DNA of 64,000 bases from NCBI RefSeq assembly GCF_026586795.1, contig NZ_JAPFGY010000006.1, positions 57,482 to 121,481 of the forward strand. Reading direction: 5' to 3'. Numbering within the stretch: position 1 is the first letter of the stretch; each line of letters begins with the position of its first letter. Of the stretch, positions 17,787-26,195 are shown in pieces. The stretch is from Erythrobacter sp. WG. Lineage in GTDB: Bacteria; Pseudomonadota; Alphaproteobacteria; Sphingomonadales; Sphingomonadaceae. The position numbers and the translations under genes were made by a program. The notes beneath the pieces were generated by a model that saw only the letters and a list, made by a program, of their open reading frames with translations, ran no database searches and was not told the origin of the DNA.

Positions 17787-17803
17787 AGGAAAGCGGTCTG
17801 GCG

Positions 17804-18898
17804 ATGATCTACCTCGACTATCAAGCCACGACGCCGCTCGCTCCGCAAGCGCGCGAGGCGATGCTGCGCTGGCTGGGCGGGCCGGAGAGCGACACTTTCG
17901 GCAATCCCCATTCCCCCCACCGCATGGGGCGCATGGCCGCTGCCGCCGTCGAGGCCGCGCGCGAGGATGTCGCCGCGCTGATGCCGTCAGGCGGGCGGGT
18001 GGTGTTCACGAGCGGCGCCACGGAAGCCCTCAATATGGTGCTGCTGGGGACGAGGGGCGACGTCCTCACCTTCGCGACCGAGCACGCCGCGGTGCTTGAC
18101 TGCGCCCGCGCTGTCGAGGCGCAGGGGCGGCGTTTCACCGTGCTCCCCGTGCTTCGCGATGGCCGTGCGGACCTCGACGCGCTTGCCGCCGCGCTCACGC
18201 CCGAAACCGGGCTGGTCGCGATCATGGCGGTCAACAACGAGATCGGGGTGATCCACCCGCTCGCCGAGGCCATCGCCATCGCCCGCCAGGCCGGGGCTAG
18301 GGTGCTGGTCGACGGGGTCCAGGCCCTCGGCAAGCTCTCCTTGACCCCCCTTAGCCCCGACTTCGTGGCCGTCTCGGCGCACAAGATCCACGGGCCCAAG
18401 GGGATCGGGGCGCTGTGGATCGGGCCGGAGGCAGGGCCGCTCCAGCCCCTCGTTCACGGCGGCGGACAGGAGGCTTCCTTGCGCTCAGGCACCCTGTCGC
18501 CCGCGCTTTGCGCCGGTTTCGGGGCGGCTTGCCGGGGTGTCGACTTCGAAAGCGGAATGTTTCACGTGAAACATTTGTGGAACATCGCGAGGGATGCGTT
18601 TGCGGGCTGGGAGCTGAACGGCAGCGCGGACCATCGCTGGCCCGGCAATCTCAACATCCGCCAGGAGGGCCTCGACGTCGCCCGGCTGATGAGCGACTGC
18701 CGCCAGGTGATGTTCTCCGCCGGCAGCGCCTGCGCCAGCGGATCGGGCCGGCCCAGCCACGTGCTGCGCGCTATCGGCCTGTCGGACGTGCAGGCGAAGT
18801 CCTCTATCCGGCTCGGTTTCGGGCGCTATACCACCGAGGCGGAAATCGTGGCCGCCGCCGCTGCGATCAATGAAGGAGCGAGGAGCCAGGGCCTGTGA
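17804..18898 (+). CDS. Cysteine desulfurase (NifS/IscS type), second copy
   Basis: 364 residues from the ATG at 17804 (MIYLDYQATTPLAPQ); an in-frame ATG at 17756 lies in the repeat and is rejected. Active-site features: FTSGATEALN, TEHAAV, VNNEIGVI, VDGVQALGK, PLP lysine in SAHKIHGPKGIG, LRSGTLSPALC, and the catalytic cysteine in SAGSACASGSGRPSHV. Unusually, residues near 250 read MFHVKH, because a perfect parS-like palindrome is built into the gene at 18558-18573. The stop overlaps the ferredoxin start (GTGA), so both are probably translated together in iron-sulfur assembly. Confidence 0.92.
   Translation: MIYLDYQATTPLAPQAREAMLRWLGGPESDTFGNPHSPHRMGRMAAAAVEAAREDVAALMPSGGRVVFTSGATEALNMVLLGTRGDVLTFATEHAAVLDCARAVEAQGRRFTVLPVLRDGRADLDALAAALTPETGLVAIMAVNNEIGVIHPLAEAIAIARQAGARVLVDGVQALGKLSLTPLSPDFVAVSAHKIHGPKGIGALWIGPEAGPLQPLVHGGGQEASLRSGTLSPALCAGFGAACRGVDFESGMFHVKHLWNIARDAFAGWELNGSADHRWPGNLNIRQEGLDVARLMSDCRQVMFSAGSACASGSGRPSHVLRAIGLSDVQAKSSIRLGFGRYTTEAEIVAAAAAINEGARSQGL
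18558..18573. promoter_or_regulatory. parS-like ParB binding site inside a coding sequence
   Basis: TGTTTCACGTGAAACA is a perfect 16-base palindrome identical to the bacterial parS consensus TGTTNCACGTGAAACA. It lies in frame in the second cysteine desulfurase, where it is read as Phe-His-Val-Lys-His. ParB spreading from such sites organises the origin region for segregation. Confidence 0.85.
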
Positions 18899-19230
18899 GT
18901 GTGACCGTCATCTTCATCGACCCGCGCGGCAAACCCGTTGAGACGGCAGGGGAAAGCGGCGACAGCCTGCTGCGCGTCGGGCAGGCGGCGGGGCTTCCTC
19001 TGGAGGGCACCTGCGAGGGGCAGATGGCGTGCTCGACCTGCCACGTGATCGTCGCGCCCGAATGGTTCGAGCGCCTCTCCCCGGCGAGCGAGGAGGAGGA
19101 GGATATGCTCGACTTCGCCGTCGGCGCGCGCCGCACCTCGCGCCTGTCGTGCCAGATCGAGCTTGCGGCGGACCTTGACGGGCTGACCGTCACGGTGCCC
19201 GCCGAAAGCAACGACCTGCGGCGGATGTAG
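18895..19230 (+). CDS. [2Fe-2S] ferredoxin, adrenodoxin type
   Basis: 111 residues from the GTG at 18895, which overlaps the stop of the cysteine desulfurase. Cluster ligands are the four cysteines in CEGQMACSTC and LSCQIE, with spacing C-x5-C-x2-C then a distant C, as in adrenodoxin/Fdx of the ISC system. Acidic patch EEEEDMLDFA is the usual docking site for a reductase or partner. With the two desulfurases upstream, a role in iron-sulfur cluster assembly or in feeding electrons to a P450-like partner is possible; the first is favoured by context. Confidence 0.92.
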   Translation: MSVTVIFIDPRGKPVETAGESGDSLLRVGQAAGLPLEGTCEGQMACSTCHVIVAPEWFERLSPASEEEEDMLDFAVGARRTSRLSCQIELAADLDGLTVTVPAESNDLRRM

Positions 19231-19237
19231 GCGGGAA

Positions 19238-19780
19238 TTATGCCGATTGTTCCGCCGGTTCCATGTTGAGCGCGGCCATCAGCGCCTCGGTGAAGGCGGG
19301 GATGTCGTCGGGCTTGCGGCTGGTGATGAGGTTGCGGTCGACCACCACCTCCTCGTCCACCACCGCCGCGCCGGCATTGGCGAGATCGGTGCGGATCGAG
19401 GGCCAGCCGGTGACGGTGTGCCCCTCGATGATATCGGCCTCGGCGAGCAGCCAGGGCGCGTGACAGATCGCCGCGATCGGCTTTTCCGCCGCGTCGAACG
19501 CGCGCACGATCTCGATCACCTTGTGCTCGGTACGCAGGATATCGGGGTTCATCTGCCCGCCGGGGAGGAGTAGGGCGTCGTAATCCTCGACCGAAACCTC
19601 GCCGATGGTGCAATCGACCGGCACGCTCTGGCCCCAGTCCTTCTGGTCCCAGCCGCGGATTTCGCCGGGCTCGAGGCTGGCGATGGTCACCTGCGCCCCT
19701 GCTTCGGCGAGAAGGTCGCGGGGTTTGACGAGTTCGGACTGCTCGAAACCGTCGGTGGCGATGATGAGGACGCGCTGCAT
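19238..19780 (-). CDS. DJ-1/PfpI family protein (type 1 glutamine amidotransferase-like)
   Basis: 180 residues from the ATG at 19780, eight bases after AGGAGA; another ATG two codons upstream is too close to the ribosome site. Typical PfpI/YhbO features: VLIIATDGFEQSELVKPRDLL, GEIRGWDQKDWG, DALLLPGGQMNPD, and the nucleophile cysteine in AAICHAPWLLAEA followed by ITSRKPDDIPAF. Such proteins protect against carbonyl stress (deglycase or glyoxalase claims) or act as proteases; the substrate is uncertain. It converges with the ferredoxin gene with only seven bases between the stops. Confidence 0.9.
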   Translation of the reverse strand: MQRVLIIATDGFEQSELVKPRDLLAEAGAQVTIASLEPGEIRGWDQKDWGQSVPVDCTIGEVSVEDYDALLLPGGQMNPDILRTEHKVIEIVRAFDAAEKPIAAICHAPWLLAEADIIEGHTVTGWPSIRTDLANAGAAVVDEEVVVDRNLITSRKPDDIPAFTEALMAALNMEPAEQSA

Positions 19781-19934
19781 GGACATTCTCCTGGTCTTGA
19801 CGTGTGAGGCGATTATGAGCCGTGCGCTTGGCCGGTTCCGGCCCACGGGACGAAGCGGCGGCTGCGCGCGGCGGGCCGCTTTCCCTGTGGAAAGCCCTCT
19901 CCCTCGGCGGCCCGGGTCTTGGTAAGGGGTACCC

Positions 19935-22244
19935 ATGTCCGGGGACCCCACAGCTGATGCGGCCGATGACGGCTTTGACGCCATCGTCGACGCGCCCTTC
20001 GATGCGGCGTTGTCGGAGCGCTATCTGGTCTATGCCCTGTCGACGATCACCGCGCGCTCGCTCCCTGACCTGCGGGACGGGCTGAAGCCGGTGCACCGCC
20101 GCCTCTTGTGGGCGATGCGGCAGCTGAAATTGAATCCGACCGACGCGTTCAAGAAGTCGGCCCGCGTCGTCGGCGACGTGATCGGCAAGTATCACCCGCA
20201 TGGCGATGCCTCGGTCTACGACGCGATGGTGCGCCTCGCGCAGGACTTCGCGCTCAGGTATCCGCTGGTCGAGGGGCAGGGGAATTTCGGCAATGTCGAC
20301 GGGGACAATGCCGCCGCCTACCGCTACACCGAAGCCCGCCTGACCCGCACCGCCCTCGAGCTGATGGCGGGCCTCGATGAGGGCACGGTCGATTTCCTCC
20401 CCACCTACAACGGCGAGGAGATCGAGCCCGAGATCTTCCCCGGCCTCTTTCCCAACCTCCTCGCCAACGGGGCGAGCGGGATCGCGGTCGGCATGGCGAC
20501 GAGCATCCCCAGCCACAATGTCGCCGAGATCATCGACGCGACGCTGGCGCTGGTCGACAACCCGTCGATCACGCACGAGGAGCTGATGGGGCTGTTCCAC
20601 GGCCCTGACTTCGCGACCGGCGGCCATGTCATCGACAGCCCGGCGGCGATCAGCGAGGCCTATCGCACCGGCCGCGGCGCGTTCCGCCTGCGCGGCCGCT
20701 TCCTCGCCCCCGAAAGCAAGGATGAGGCCGACGCGGGTGTCGGCATCGAGCGGCTGGGTGGCGGGCAGTGGCAGCTCGTGATCTCGGAAATCCCCTACCA
20801 GGTCCCCAAGGGCAAGCTGATCGAACAGATCGCTCAGGCCATCGCCGACCGGAAGCTCCCCATACTCGAGGACGTGCGCGACGAGAGCGACGAGGCGATC
20901 CGCATCGTCATCGTCCCCAAGAGCCGCAATGTCGATCCGGAGCTTTTGAAGGAAAGCCTGTTCAAGCTCACCGACTTGGAGACGCGCTTCAGCCTCAACA
21001 TGAATGTCCTCGACGCACGCCCCGGTTTCGGGCGCACGCCGATGGTGATGGGGCTGAAGGAGCTGCTCGAAAGCTGGACCTTCGCGCAGATCGACATCCT
21101 CCAGCGCCGCGCGAAGCACCGGCTCGAGAAGATCGCCGACCGGCTGGAGCTGGTGCGCGGCTACATCATCGCCTTCCTGAACCTCGACCGAGTGATCGAG
21201 ATCATCCGCACCGAGGACGAGCCCAAGCCGGTGATGATGGCCGAGTTCGACCTCACCGACCGCCAGGCCGAGGCGATCCTCAATATGCGCCTGCGCTCGC
21301 TTCGCAAGCTGGAGGAAATGCAGCTCAGGAAGGAGCAGGACGAGCTCCTCGCCGAGCAGGACGAGCTCGAGAAGCTCCTGGAAAGCCCGGCCCGCCAGCG
21401 CACCCGGCTCAAGAAGGACCTTCGCACCCTGCGCAAGGCCTACGCGGAGGACACCCCGCTCGGCCGCCGCCGCACGCTGATCGCCGAGGCCGCGCCCACC
21501 ATCGCGTTCAGCATGGAGGCGATGATCGAGAAGGCGCCGGTGACGGTGATCCTCAGCCAGAAGGGCTGGATTCGCGCCGCCAGCGGCCACGTGCCGCTCG
21601 ATCAGGAATTCAAGTACAAGGAGGGCGACGGCCTCGCCTTCATCCTCCACGCGCAGACCACCGACAAGCTGCTGCTCGCCGCCTCCGACGGGCGCTTCTT
21701 CACGCTGGGCTGCGACAAGCTCCCCGGCGCGCGCGGCTTCGGCGAGCCGGTGCGGACCATGATCGACCTCGAGAGCGAGGCGAGCGTCTGCGCGATGATG
21801 ATCCACAAGCCGGGTGGCAAGCTGCTGCTCGCCTCGAGCCACGGCAAGGGCTTCGTGGCGCTATTGGACGAGCTCCTCGCCGAGACGCGCAAGGGGCGGC
21901 AGGTGGTGAACTTGAAGGACGGCGCGAAGCTGACCGTGATCCGCCCGATCGGCGAGGCTGACGATCACGTCGCGGTATTCGGCGACAACCGCAAGCTCGT
22001 GGTCTTCAACCTCGAAGAGCTACCGGTGATGTCGCGCGGGCAGGGGGTGCAGCTGCAACGCTATCGCGACGGCGGGCTGTCTGACGCGACCACCTTCGTG
22101 CTGGCGGACGGGCTAAGCTGGCAGATGGGCGGCTCGGGCGAGCGCACCCGCACCGAGACCGAAATCCGGATGTGGAAGGTCGCGCGCGGCGCAGCCGGGC
22201 GGATGCCGCCGCAGGGCTTCCCCAAGTCCGGCAAGTTCGGCTGA
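19935..22244 (+). CDS. parC: DNA topoisomerase IV subunit A
   Basis: 769 residues, the usual ParC size. Cuts and rejoins DNA to unlink daughter chromosomes, with ParE. N-terminus [35 protein letters not shown], quinolone region [14 protein letters not shown], catalytic tyrosine Y131 in [13 protein letters not shown]. The tower and coiled-coil gate include [22 protein letters not shown]. The C-terminal beta-pinwheel follows from about residue 510. The residue matching E. coli Ser80 is alanine (A92). parE is not in the window. A GC-rich hairpin at 22334-22358 may end the transcript. Confidence 0.96.
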   Translation: MSGDPTADAADDGFDAIVDAPFDAALSERYLVYALSTITARSLPDLRDGLKPVHRRLLWAMRQLKLNPTDAFKKSARVVGDVIGKYHPHGDASVYDAMVRLAQDFALRYPLVEGQGNFGNVDGDNAAAYRYTEARLTRTALELMAGLDEGTVDFLPTYNGEEIEPEIFPGLFPNLLANGASGIAVGMATSIPSHNVAEIIDATLALVDNPSITHEELMGLFHGPDFATGGHVIDSPAAISEAYRTGRGAFRLRGRFLAPESKDEADAGVGIERLGGGQWQLVISEIPYQVPKGKLIEQIAQAIADRKLPILEDVRDESDEAIRIVIVPKSRNVDPELLKESLFKLTDLETRFSLNMNVLDARPGFGRTPMVMGLKELLESWTFAQIDILQRRAKHRLEKIADRLELVRGYIIAFLNLDRVIEIIRTEDEPKPVMMAEFDLTDRQAEAILNMRLRSLRKLEEMQLRKEQDELLAEQDELEKLLESPARQRTRLKKDLRTLRKAYAEDTPLGRRRTLIAEAAPTIAFSMEAMIEKAPVTVILSQKGWIRAASGHVPLDQEFKYKEGDGLAFILHAQTTDKLLLAASDGRFFTLGCDKLPGARGFGEPVRTMIDLESEASVCAMMIHKPGGKLLLASSHGKGFVALLDELLAETRKGRQVVNLKDGAKLTVIRPIGEADDHVAVFGDNRKLVVFNLEELPVMSRGQGVQLQRYRDGGLSDATTFVLADGLSWQMGGSGERTRTETEIRMWKVARGAAGRMPPQGFPKSGKFG

Positions 22245-22333
22245 CGGAGCGTCCCGGCCGAAGGGCCAGGAAAAAGGGGGGGCGAGGGCGGAGAATGCAA
22301 CCCTCGGCCCCCCTCCCGGGGTCTGGCCCCGGA

Positions 22334-22358
22334 CGCGGCCCTCGGCACGGGGGCCGCG
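22334..22358. terminator. Bidirectional hairpin between convergent genes
   Basis: CGCGGCCC (22334-22341) pairs with GGGCCGCG (22351-22358) over a nine-base loop, in the gap where parC (plus) and the 22372-22902 gene (minus) converge. No clear T-run, so efficiency is uncertain. Confidence 0.5.
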
Positions 22359-22371
22359 CAAGGGCAGAACA

Positions 22372-22902
22372 TCAGCGCGCGCCGCCCCCGCGCGCCGGCG
22401 CACGCGCTCCCGCCGCCGCGCTGGCGATCTGGTCGCGGCTATAGAGGACGATAAGCTGGCCCTGCGTGTTGACGGCGAAGTGCTCCTTGCGCAGTCGCAA
22501 TGGGCCGCGCGGACTGTCGAGAATGATGGCATCCTCTTCAAGGTCCACCGAAGCCAGCGTGCCGACATCGCGACCGCCGGCCGAAAGGACTGCCGCACCC
22601 TGCCGCAGGGCGGCGTCGCGGCGCAGGGCGGCTTCGGCGAGGCGTTCGGCCATCATCGCATCGATCTGCTCCCTGGTGGCATTGACGGCCTTGCCCTGCG
22701 TGCCGTCGAAGACGAGATTGGTGGGCACCGGGGCCTGATGCGTGCCGGTGTCGATCACCACCACCTGCGCGTCGTTCGCGGCGACCGTCCCGACCGGCTG
22801 GCCGTCGCTTCCATAGATGGTCGTGCCGATCGCCTGCCCGAAGGCAGCGGCAGGGCTGGCGAGGACCGCGCCGGCGAACAGCACGTGCATCAACCTGTGC
22901 AT
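22372..22902 (-). CDS. Secreted protein with duplicated PRC-barrel-like segments
   Basis: 176 residues from the ATG at 22902, preceded by AAGGAAG. A signal peptide is visible (LMHVLFAGAVLASPAAAFGQA). Two similar beta-rich units follow: IYGSDGQPVGTVAANDAQVVVIDTG and VLSAGGRDVGTLASVDLEEDAIILD, the second continuing SPRGPLRLRKEHFAVNTQGQ. The pattern of G-x-x-V/L-G-T followed by acidic turns is like PRC-barrel units, but I cannot assign the family with certainty. The C-terminus is Ala/Arg/Gly-rich. Probably periplasmic; function unknown. Confidence 0.6.
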   Translation of the reverse strand: MHRLMHVLFAGAVLASPAAAFGQAIGTTIYGSDGQPVGTVAANDAQVVVIDTGTHQAPVPTNLVFDGTQGKAVNATREQIDAMMAERLAEAALRRDAALRQGAAVLSAGGRDVGTLASVDLEEDAIILDSPRGPLRLRKEHFAVNTQGQLIVLYSRDQIASAAAGARAPARGGGAR

Positions 22903-23123
22903 GGCGGCTTCTTCCTTTCCTTCACGTCCGAGCCTGCGCCCAAAGGGCAACAAGGCTTGATCGGCGACGGGGGAAGACCTTTGCGCCGGGTCTGCTTGGA
23001 CCGCTCGGCGAGTGGCACGTCCGTTCTGCCGCCAGATCGGAGAATAGGCATCGCCAAACGCCGACAACACCCGGCAAAGGGCACGCCGCCGCGCTTTTTG
23101 CCCCGTTCGGCCCGCCCGCAGGA

Positions 23124-24308
23124 TCAATCGCCGCTGCCGGCGAGCTCCTCCTCGAGCATCTGCGCGATGCGCTCCGATCCGGGGAAGCCCTCGGCAATCC
23201 AGCGCGATTCAATCGCCTGGAGGATGCGCGCGACGTGCGGCCCGGCGGTGATGCCGCGCGCAACGATCTGGCCGCCCTTCAAGGGGAAGAGCGGCGGTTC
23301 CCAACCCTTGAGCCTTGCCGCATCGGCGCCGATGAGCAGCAGGCGGTCGATGGCGACGGCAGGCGTGAGGCGGTAGGCGAGCCCGGCGGGATCGGCGGCG
23401 TCTCCGGCGCCGCGTTCGGCAGCGGCCACGAGCCGCGCGCGCTGCGATTTGGACAGCCGCAGGCGCGCGGCGACCGCCTCGGCGACCTCGGGCGAGGGGG
23501 GCAGCAGCGCCGCGAGCCGCCGCACGGCATCGGGCACGATGCCCTGCGCCGCCTCCGCCGCGATCAGCCGGCCGAGCGCCGCGATGTGGGGCGGGCAGGC
23601 CTCGGGCAGGATCACCGGCAACACGCCGCGTTCCCGCATCCGGGCGATGGTCGCATGGGGATCGGGCAGGCCGAGCAAGGCGAGCAATTCCGCGCAAACC
23701 CGCTCGCGGCTGAGGCCCTTCAGGGTGTGCGCCAGTTCGGCGCAGGCGTCCTCGGCCTGTGCATCGCAATCCGCGCCGAAGCGGGTCTGGAAGCGGTAGT
23801 AGCGCAGGATCCTGAGGTGGTCCTCGGCGATCCGCGCGCGCGCCTCGCCGATGAAACGCACGCGCCCTGCGGCGAGATCGGCAAGGCCGCCGAAGTAGTC
23901 GGCGATCTCCAACGTCTCGGGATGGGCATAGAGCGCATTGATGGTGAAATCGCGCCGCGCTGCATCCTCGCACCAGTCGCTCGCGAAAGCGACGGTCGCG
24001 CGCCGGCCATCGGTGGCGACATCGCGCCGCAGGGTGGTTATCTCGACCGGCCCATCGGCGAGGGTCGCGGTCACGGTGCCGTGTGCGATGCCGGTGGGGG
24101 CGGTGCGGATCCCGGCGCGCGCGCAGGCGGCGATCACCGCGGCGGGCAGCAGCGTGGTCGCGCCGTCGACATCGTGGACGGGCACGCCGAGCAGCCCGTC
24201 GCGCACCGCCCCGCCGACCCAGCGCAGGTTCTCGGGGCCGAGCGCGCGGGTGAGCTGCGCGAGGCCCTCGCGCTTGGTCCAGTCGGCATCCCTGAGGAAC
24301 TTAAGCAC
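23124..24308 (-). CDS. cca: CCA tRNA nucleotidyltransferase / poly(A) polymerase family
   Basis: 394 residues if the GTG at 24308 is the start. The open frame continues upstream into a palindromic repeat (MKGSPSTSSGRTGF), which is surely not conserved protein. Class II nucleotidyltransferase motifs: LRWVGGAVRDGLLG, catalytic aspartates in VHDVDGATTL, RRDFTINALYAHPETLEIADYFGGLADL, and IAEDHLRILRYYRFQTRFG. The rest is the helical tRNA-binding region. Adds or repairs the CCA end of tRNAs. The repeat sits directly before the start, so the ribosome site is unclear. Confidence 0.9.
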   Translation of the reverse strand: MLKFLRDADWTKREGLAQLTRALGPENLRWVGGAVRDGLLGVPVHDVDGATTLLPAAVIAACARAGIRTAPTGIAHGTVTATLADGPVEITTLRRDVATDGRRATVAFASDWCEDAARRDFTINALYAHPETLEIADYFGGLADLAAGRVRFIGEARARIAEDHLRILRYYRFQTRFGADCDAQAEDACAELAHTLKGLSRERVCAELLALLGLPDPHATIARMRERGVLPVILPEACPPHIAALGRLIAAEAAQGIVPDAVRRLAALLPPSPEVAEAVAARLRLSKSQRARLVAAAERGAGDAADPAGLAYRLTPAVAIDRLLLIGADAARLKGWEPPLFPLKGGQIVARGITAGPHVARILQAIESRWIAEGFPGSERIAQMLEEELAGSGD

Positions 24309-24316
24309 CAAAAACC

Positions 24317-24408
24317 CCGTTCGCCCTGAGCTTGTCGAAGGGCTGCCCTTCAACGTCCGCCAAGCGCTAGAAGAAAGGACGGGCCTTCGACAAGCTCAGG
24401 CTGAACGG
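24317..24408. repeat. Inverted pair of REP-like hairpins, family A variant, fused to gene ends
   Basis: Left arm starts CCGTTCGCCCTGAGCTTGTC (24317-24343); the right arm on the other strand starts CCGTTCAGCCTGAGCTTGTC (24408-24382). Hairpin base is CCCT/AGGG in one and GCCT/AGGC in the other, again compensatory. It overlaps the last codons and stop of the Nudix gene and nearly touches the cca start. Confidence 0.85.
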
Positions 24409-25028
24409 AGTTGAGGTTTTAGATCATCGAAGCTGATCCGCCGCGACAGGTTGGCGATGATCGCGGCGGTCACGCCCCAGATGCGGAAGCCCTGCCAGTC
24501 CATCTCCAGATAACGCCGGGTCGCGCCGCGCCAGAACACCTCGTTGGCGGTCCAGCTGGCGGGATCGAGCAGCAGGCCGAGCGGCGCCTCGAACCATTCG
24601 TCCACCTCGTGCGGATTGGGGACCAGCGGCAGGCCGGGGGGAACGATGCCGACGACCGGCGTCACCAGGAAGCCGGTGCCGGTGTGATAGACGTCGCTGG
24701 TCCCGATCACCCGGACGCACTCGCGCGGGAGGGCGAGCTCCTCCTCGGCCTCGCGCAGGGCGGCGGCGACCGCATCCTCGCCCGCGTCGATCTTGCCGCC
24801 GGGGAAGGCGACCTGGCCGGGGTGATCGCGCATCGCGGCGGGGCGCTGGGTGAGGATCACCTGCGGATCATCCGGCACGTCCGTGATGGCGACGAGCACC
24901 GCAGCCGGCGTGGCGCGGCCATCGGCGGCGAACCGCGCGTCGCTCAGGAGATCGGGAATGTCGCGCGCATGGCCCTTGGCGAAGGCTCGGGAAAGCCGGT
25001 CGTGCAGGCTCTCGCGGGGCGGCGTCAT
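24396..25028 (-). CDS. Nudix hydrolase, CoA pyrophosphatase type
   Basis: 210 residues from the ATG at 25028, which overlaps the DUF1285 stop (ATGA). The CoA-specific signature LTQRPAAMRDHPGQVAFPGG precedes the Nudix box GKIDAGEDAVAAALREAEEE, so it most likely splits CoA or acyl-CoA into phosphopantetheine and 3',5'-ADP. The last residues, LRSA plus the TGA, are encoded by the arm of a palindromic repeat (24382-24408), meaning the natural C-terminus was probably altered by repeat insertion. In an operon with the DUF1285 gene and possibly cca downstream. Confidence 0.9.
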   Translation of the reverse strand: MTPPRESLHDRLSRAFAKGHARDIPDLLSDARFAADGRATPAAVLVAITDVPDDPQVILTQRPAAMRDHPGQVAFPGGKIDAGEDAVAAALREAEEELALPRECVRVIGTSDVYHTGTGFLVTPVVGIVPPGLPLVPNPHEVDEWFEAPLGLLLDPASWTANEVFWRGATRRYLEMDWQGFRIWGVTAAIIANLSRRISFDDLKPQLRSA

Positions 25029-25579
25029 GGCAGGAGGCGGAACTCCGCGCCCCTGCTGGTGACCTTCCAGCCGTTTGCCTCGGCCCCTTCGGCCAAGGCG
25101 ATCTCGGCAAGCTGCGCCCAGGTCGAACGGTTGAGCCGCGCATCGCATCCGCGCCGCGCGGCGAGATAGGCTGCGGGATCGTCCGCAGACCCCTCCACCC
25201 GCAGCGGGTGATCGGGCCCGGCGATCACCAGGTCATCGGTGTTGAGCCGGAAAGCGAGGGCGTCATCCGCGCGCACGCAGTCGACCGCCACGAAGGCCGC
25301 GTCCTCGACGGCTATCGCGAGCTTCTCGAAAGGCGTGACCAGCCAATGCTCCCCGTCCTCGTCGCGCATCAGCAGTCCGGCGAAGGCGCGCACCATCGCC
25401 TCGCGGCGGATCGGCGCGCCTTCGTGGAACCAGGTCCCGTCCGCCGCGATCCGCATCTGGCTGTCCGCGACCTTCTGGGGGGTCCAGCTTTCGAGCGGCG
25501 GGAGCCCTCGCTCTTCCACCAGCGCGGCGATCTGCGGCAGGGTGAGGCCGGCAAGGTGCGGAGGTGGATCGTAGGGCAT
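25025..25579 (-). CDS. DUF1285 domain protein
   Basis: 184 residues from the ATG at 25579. Family features are LPPLESWTPQKVADSQMRIAADGTWFHEGAPIRREAMVRAFAGLL, LVTPFEKLAIAVEDAAFVAVDC and FRLNTDDLVIAGPDHPLRV. DUF1285 proteins are two-domain beta-rich proteins of unknown function, frequently next to a Nudix hydrolase and cca in alphaproteobacteria, exactly the order seen here. No signal peptide. The stop codon overlaps the Nudix start, so the two are coupled. Confidence 0.88.
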   Translation of the reverse strand: MPYDPPPHLAGLTLPQIAALVEERGLPPLESWTPQKVADSQMRIAADGTWFHEGAPIRREAMVRAFAGLLMRDEDGEHWLVTPFEKLAIAVEDAAFVAVDCVRADDALAFRLNTDDLVIAGPDHPLRVEGSADDPAAYLAARRGCDARLNRSTWAQLAEIALAEGAEANGWKVTSRGAEFRLLP

Positions 25580-25649
25580 GGCCTCAGCGATGGCAGATGC
25601 GGCGGCTGGCGTGAACCCCGTTTTCACCCGCGACCGACGAGCCGACCCG

Positions 25650-26195
25650 TCAGCCCGTCCACGGCCCCAGCATCCCTTCCGCCGGCATGACCGCAAGGCC
25701 ATGCCCGCGAGCGAGCAGGCGGTGCGGTTCGTAGGGACCCGGACAGCGCCAGCCGCCGGTCAGGCTCGCGGAAAAGCCCCAGCGGCCGTAATACTCAGCA
25801 TCGCCGATCAGCACCTGCGGGAGCGCGCGCCCGCCCGCTGCGGCAAGCCGCGCGTCCTCGGCAATCATCGCGCTCATGAGGCCGACGCCGAAGCCCTCGC
25901 CCTGCCGTTCGGGGACGACCGCGACGGGGCCGACCATCACCAGCGGCACCTGGCCCTCCTTGGTCTGCAAGCCGATCGGCCAGCACTGGATGGTGCCGAC
26001 CAGCAGATCGTTCTCGTCCAATGCGGCAAGGCTCAGCCCCGGCAGCCAGTCCATGCCCGCACGGATCCGGTAGGCGGTGCGCGCGAAGCGGTCCGGCCCG
26101 AAGGCGCGGTCGAGGACTTCCTCGACCATCGCCGGATCGACCGCCTCGAGCGGGATGAGGGTCGCGGTGCCGGGCCGCGGCGAGGGCGCGGCCAT
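25650..26195 (-). CDS. GNAT family N-acetyltransferase
   Basis: 181 residues. The acetyl-CoA binding signature VGPVAVVPERQGEGFGVGLMSAMIAEDARLAA (R/Q-x-x-G-x-G/A form) is in the middle; QVLIGDAEYYGRWGFSASLTGGW is the usual beta-alpha C-terminal part with the YYxRxGF motif. It belongs to the YhbS-like group of predicted acetyltransferases of unknown substrate. Its ATG overlaps by one base the stop of the PQQ-type dehydrogenase gene upstream, so they share a transcript. Confidence 0.85.
   Translation of the reverse strand: MAAPSPRPGTATLIPLEAVDPAMVEEVLDRAFGPDRFARTAYRIRAGMDWLPGLSLAALDENDLLVGTIQCWPIGLQTKEGQVPLVMVGPVAVVPERQGEGFGVGLMSAMIAEDARLAAAGGRALPQVLIGDAEYYGRWGFSASLTGGWRCPGPYEPHRLLARGHGLAVMPAEGMLGPWTG

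Noticed and set aside
18867..21842. A reading frame of almost 1,000 codons on the minus strand opposite ferredoxin, DJ-1 and parC
   Set aside because: It is the high-GC shadow of parC and its neighbours; its residues are Arg/Ala/Gly/Asp-heavy with no motif, whereas the plus-strand products are clear families.
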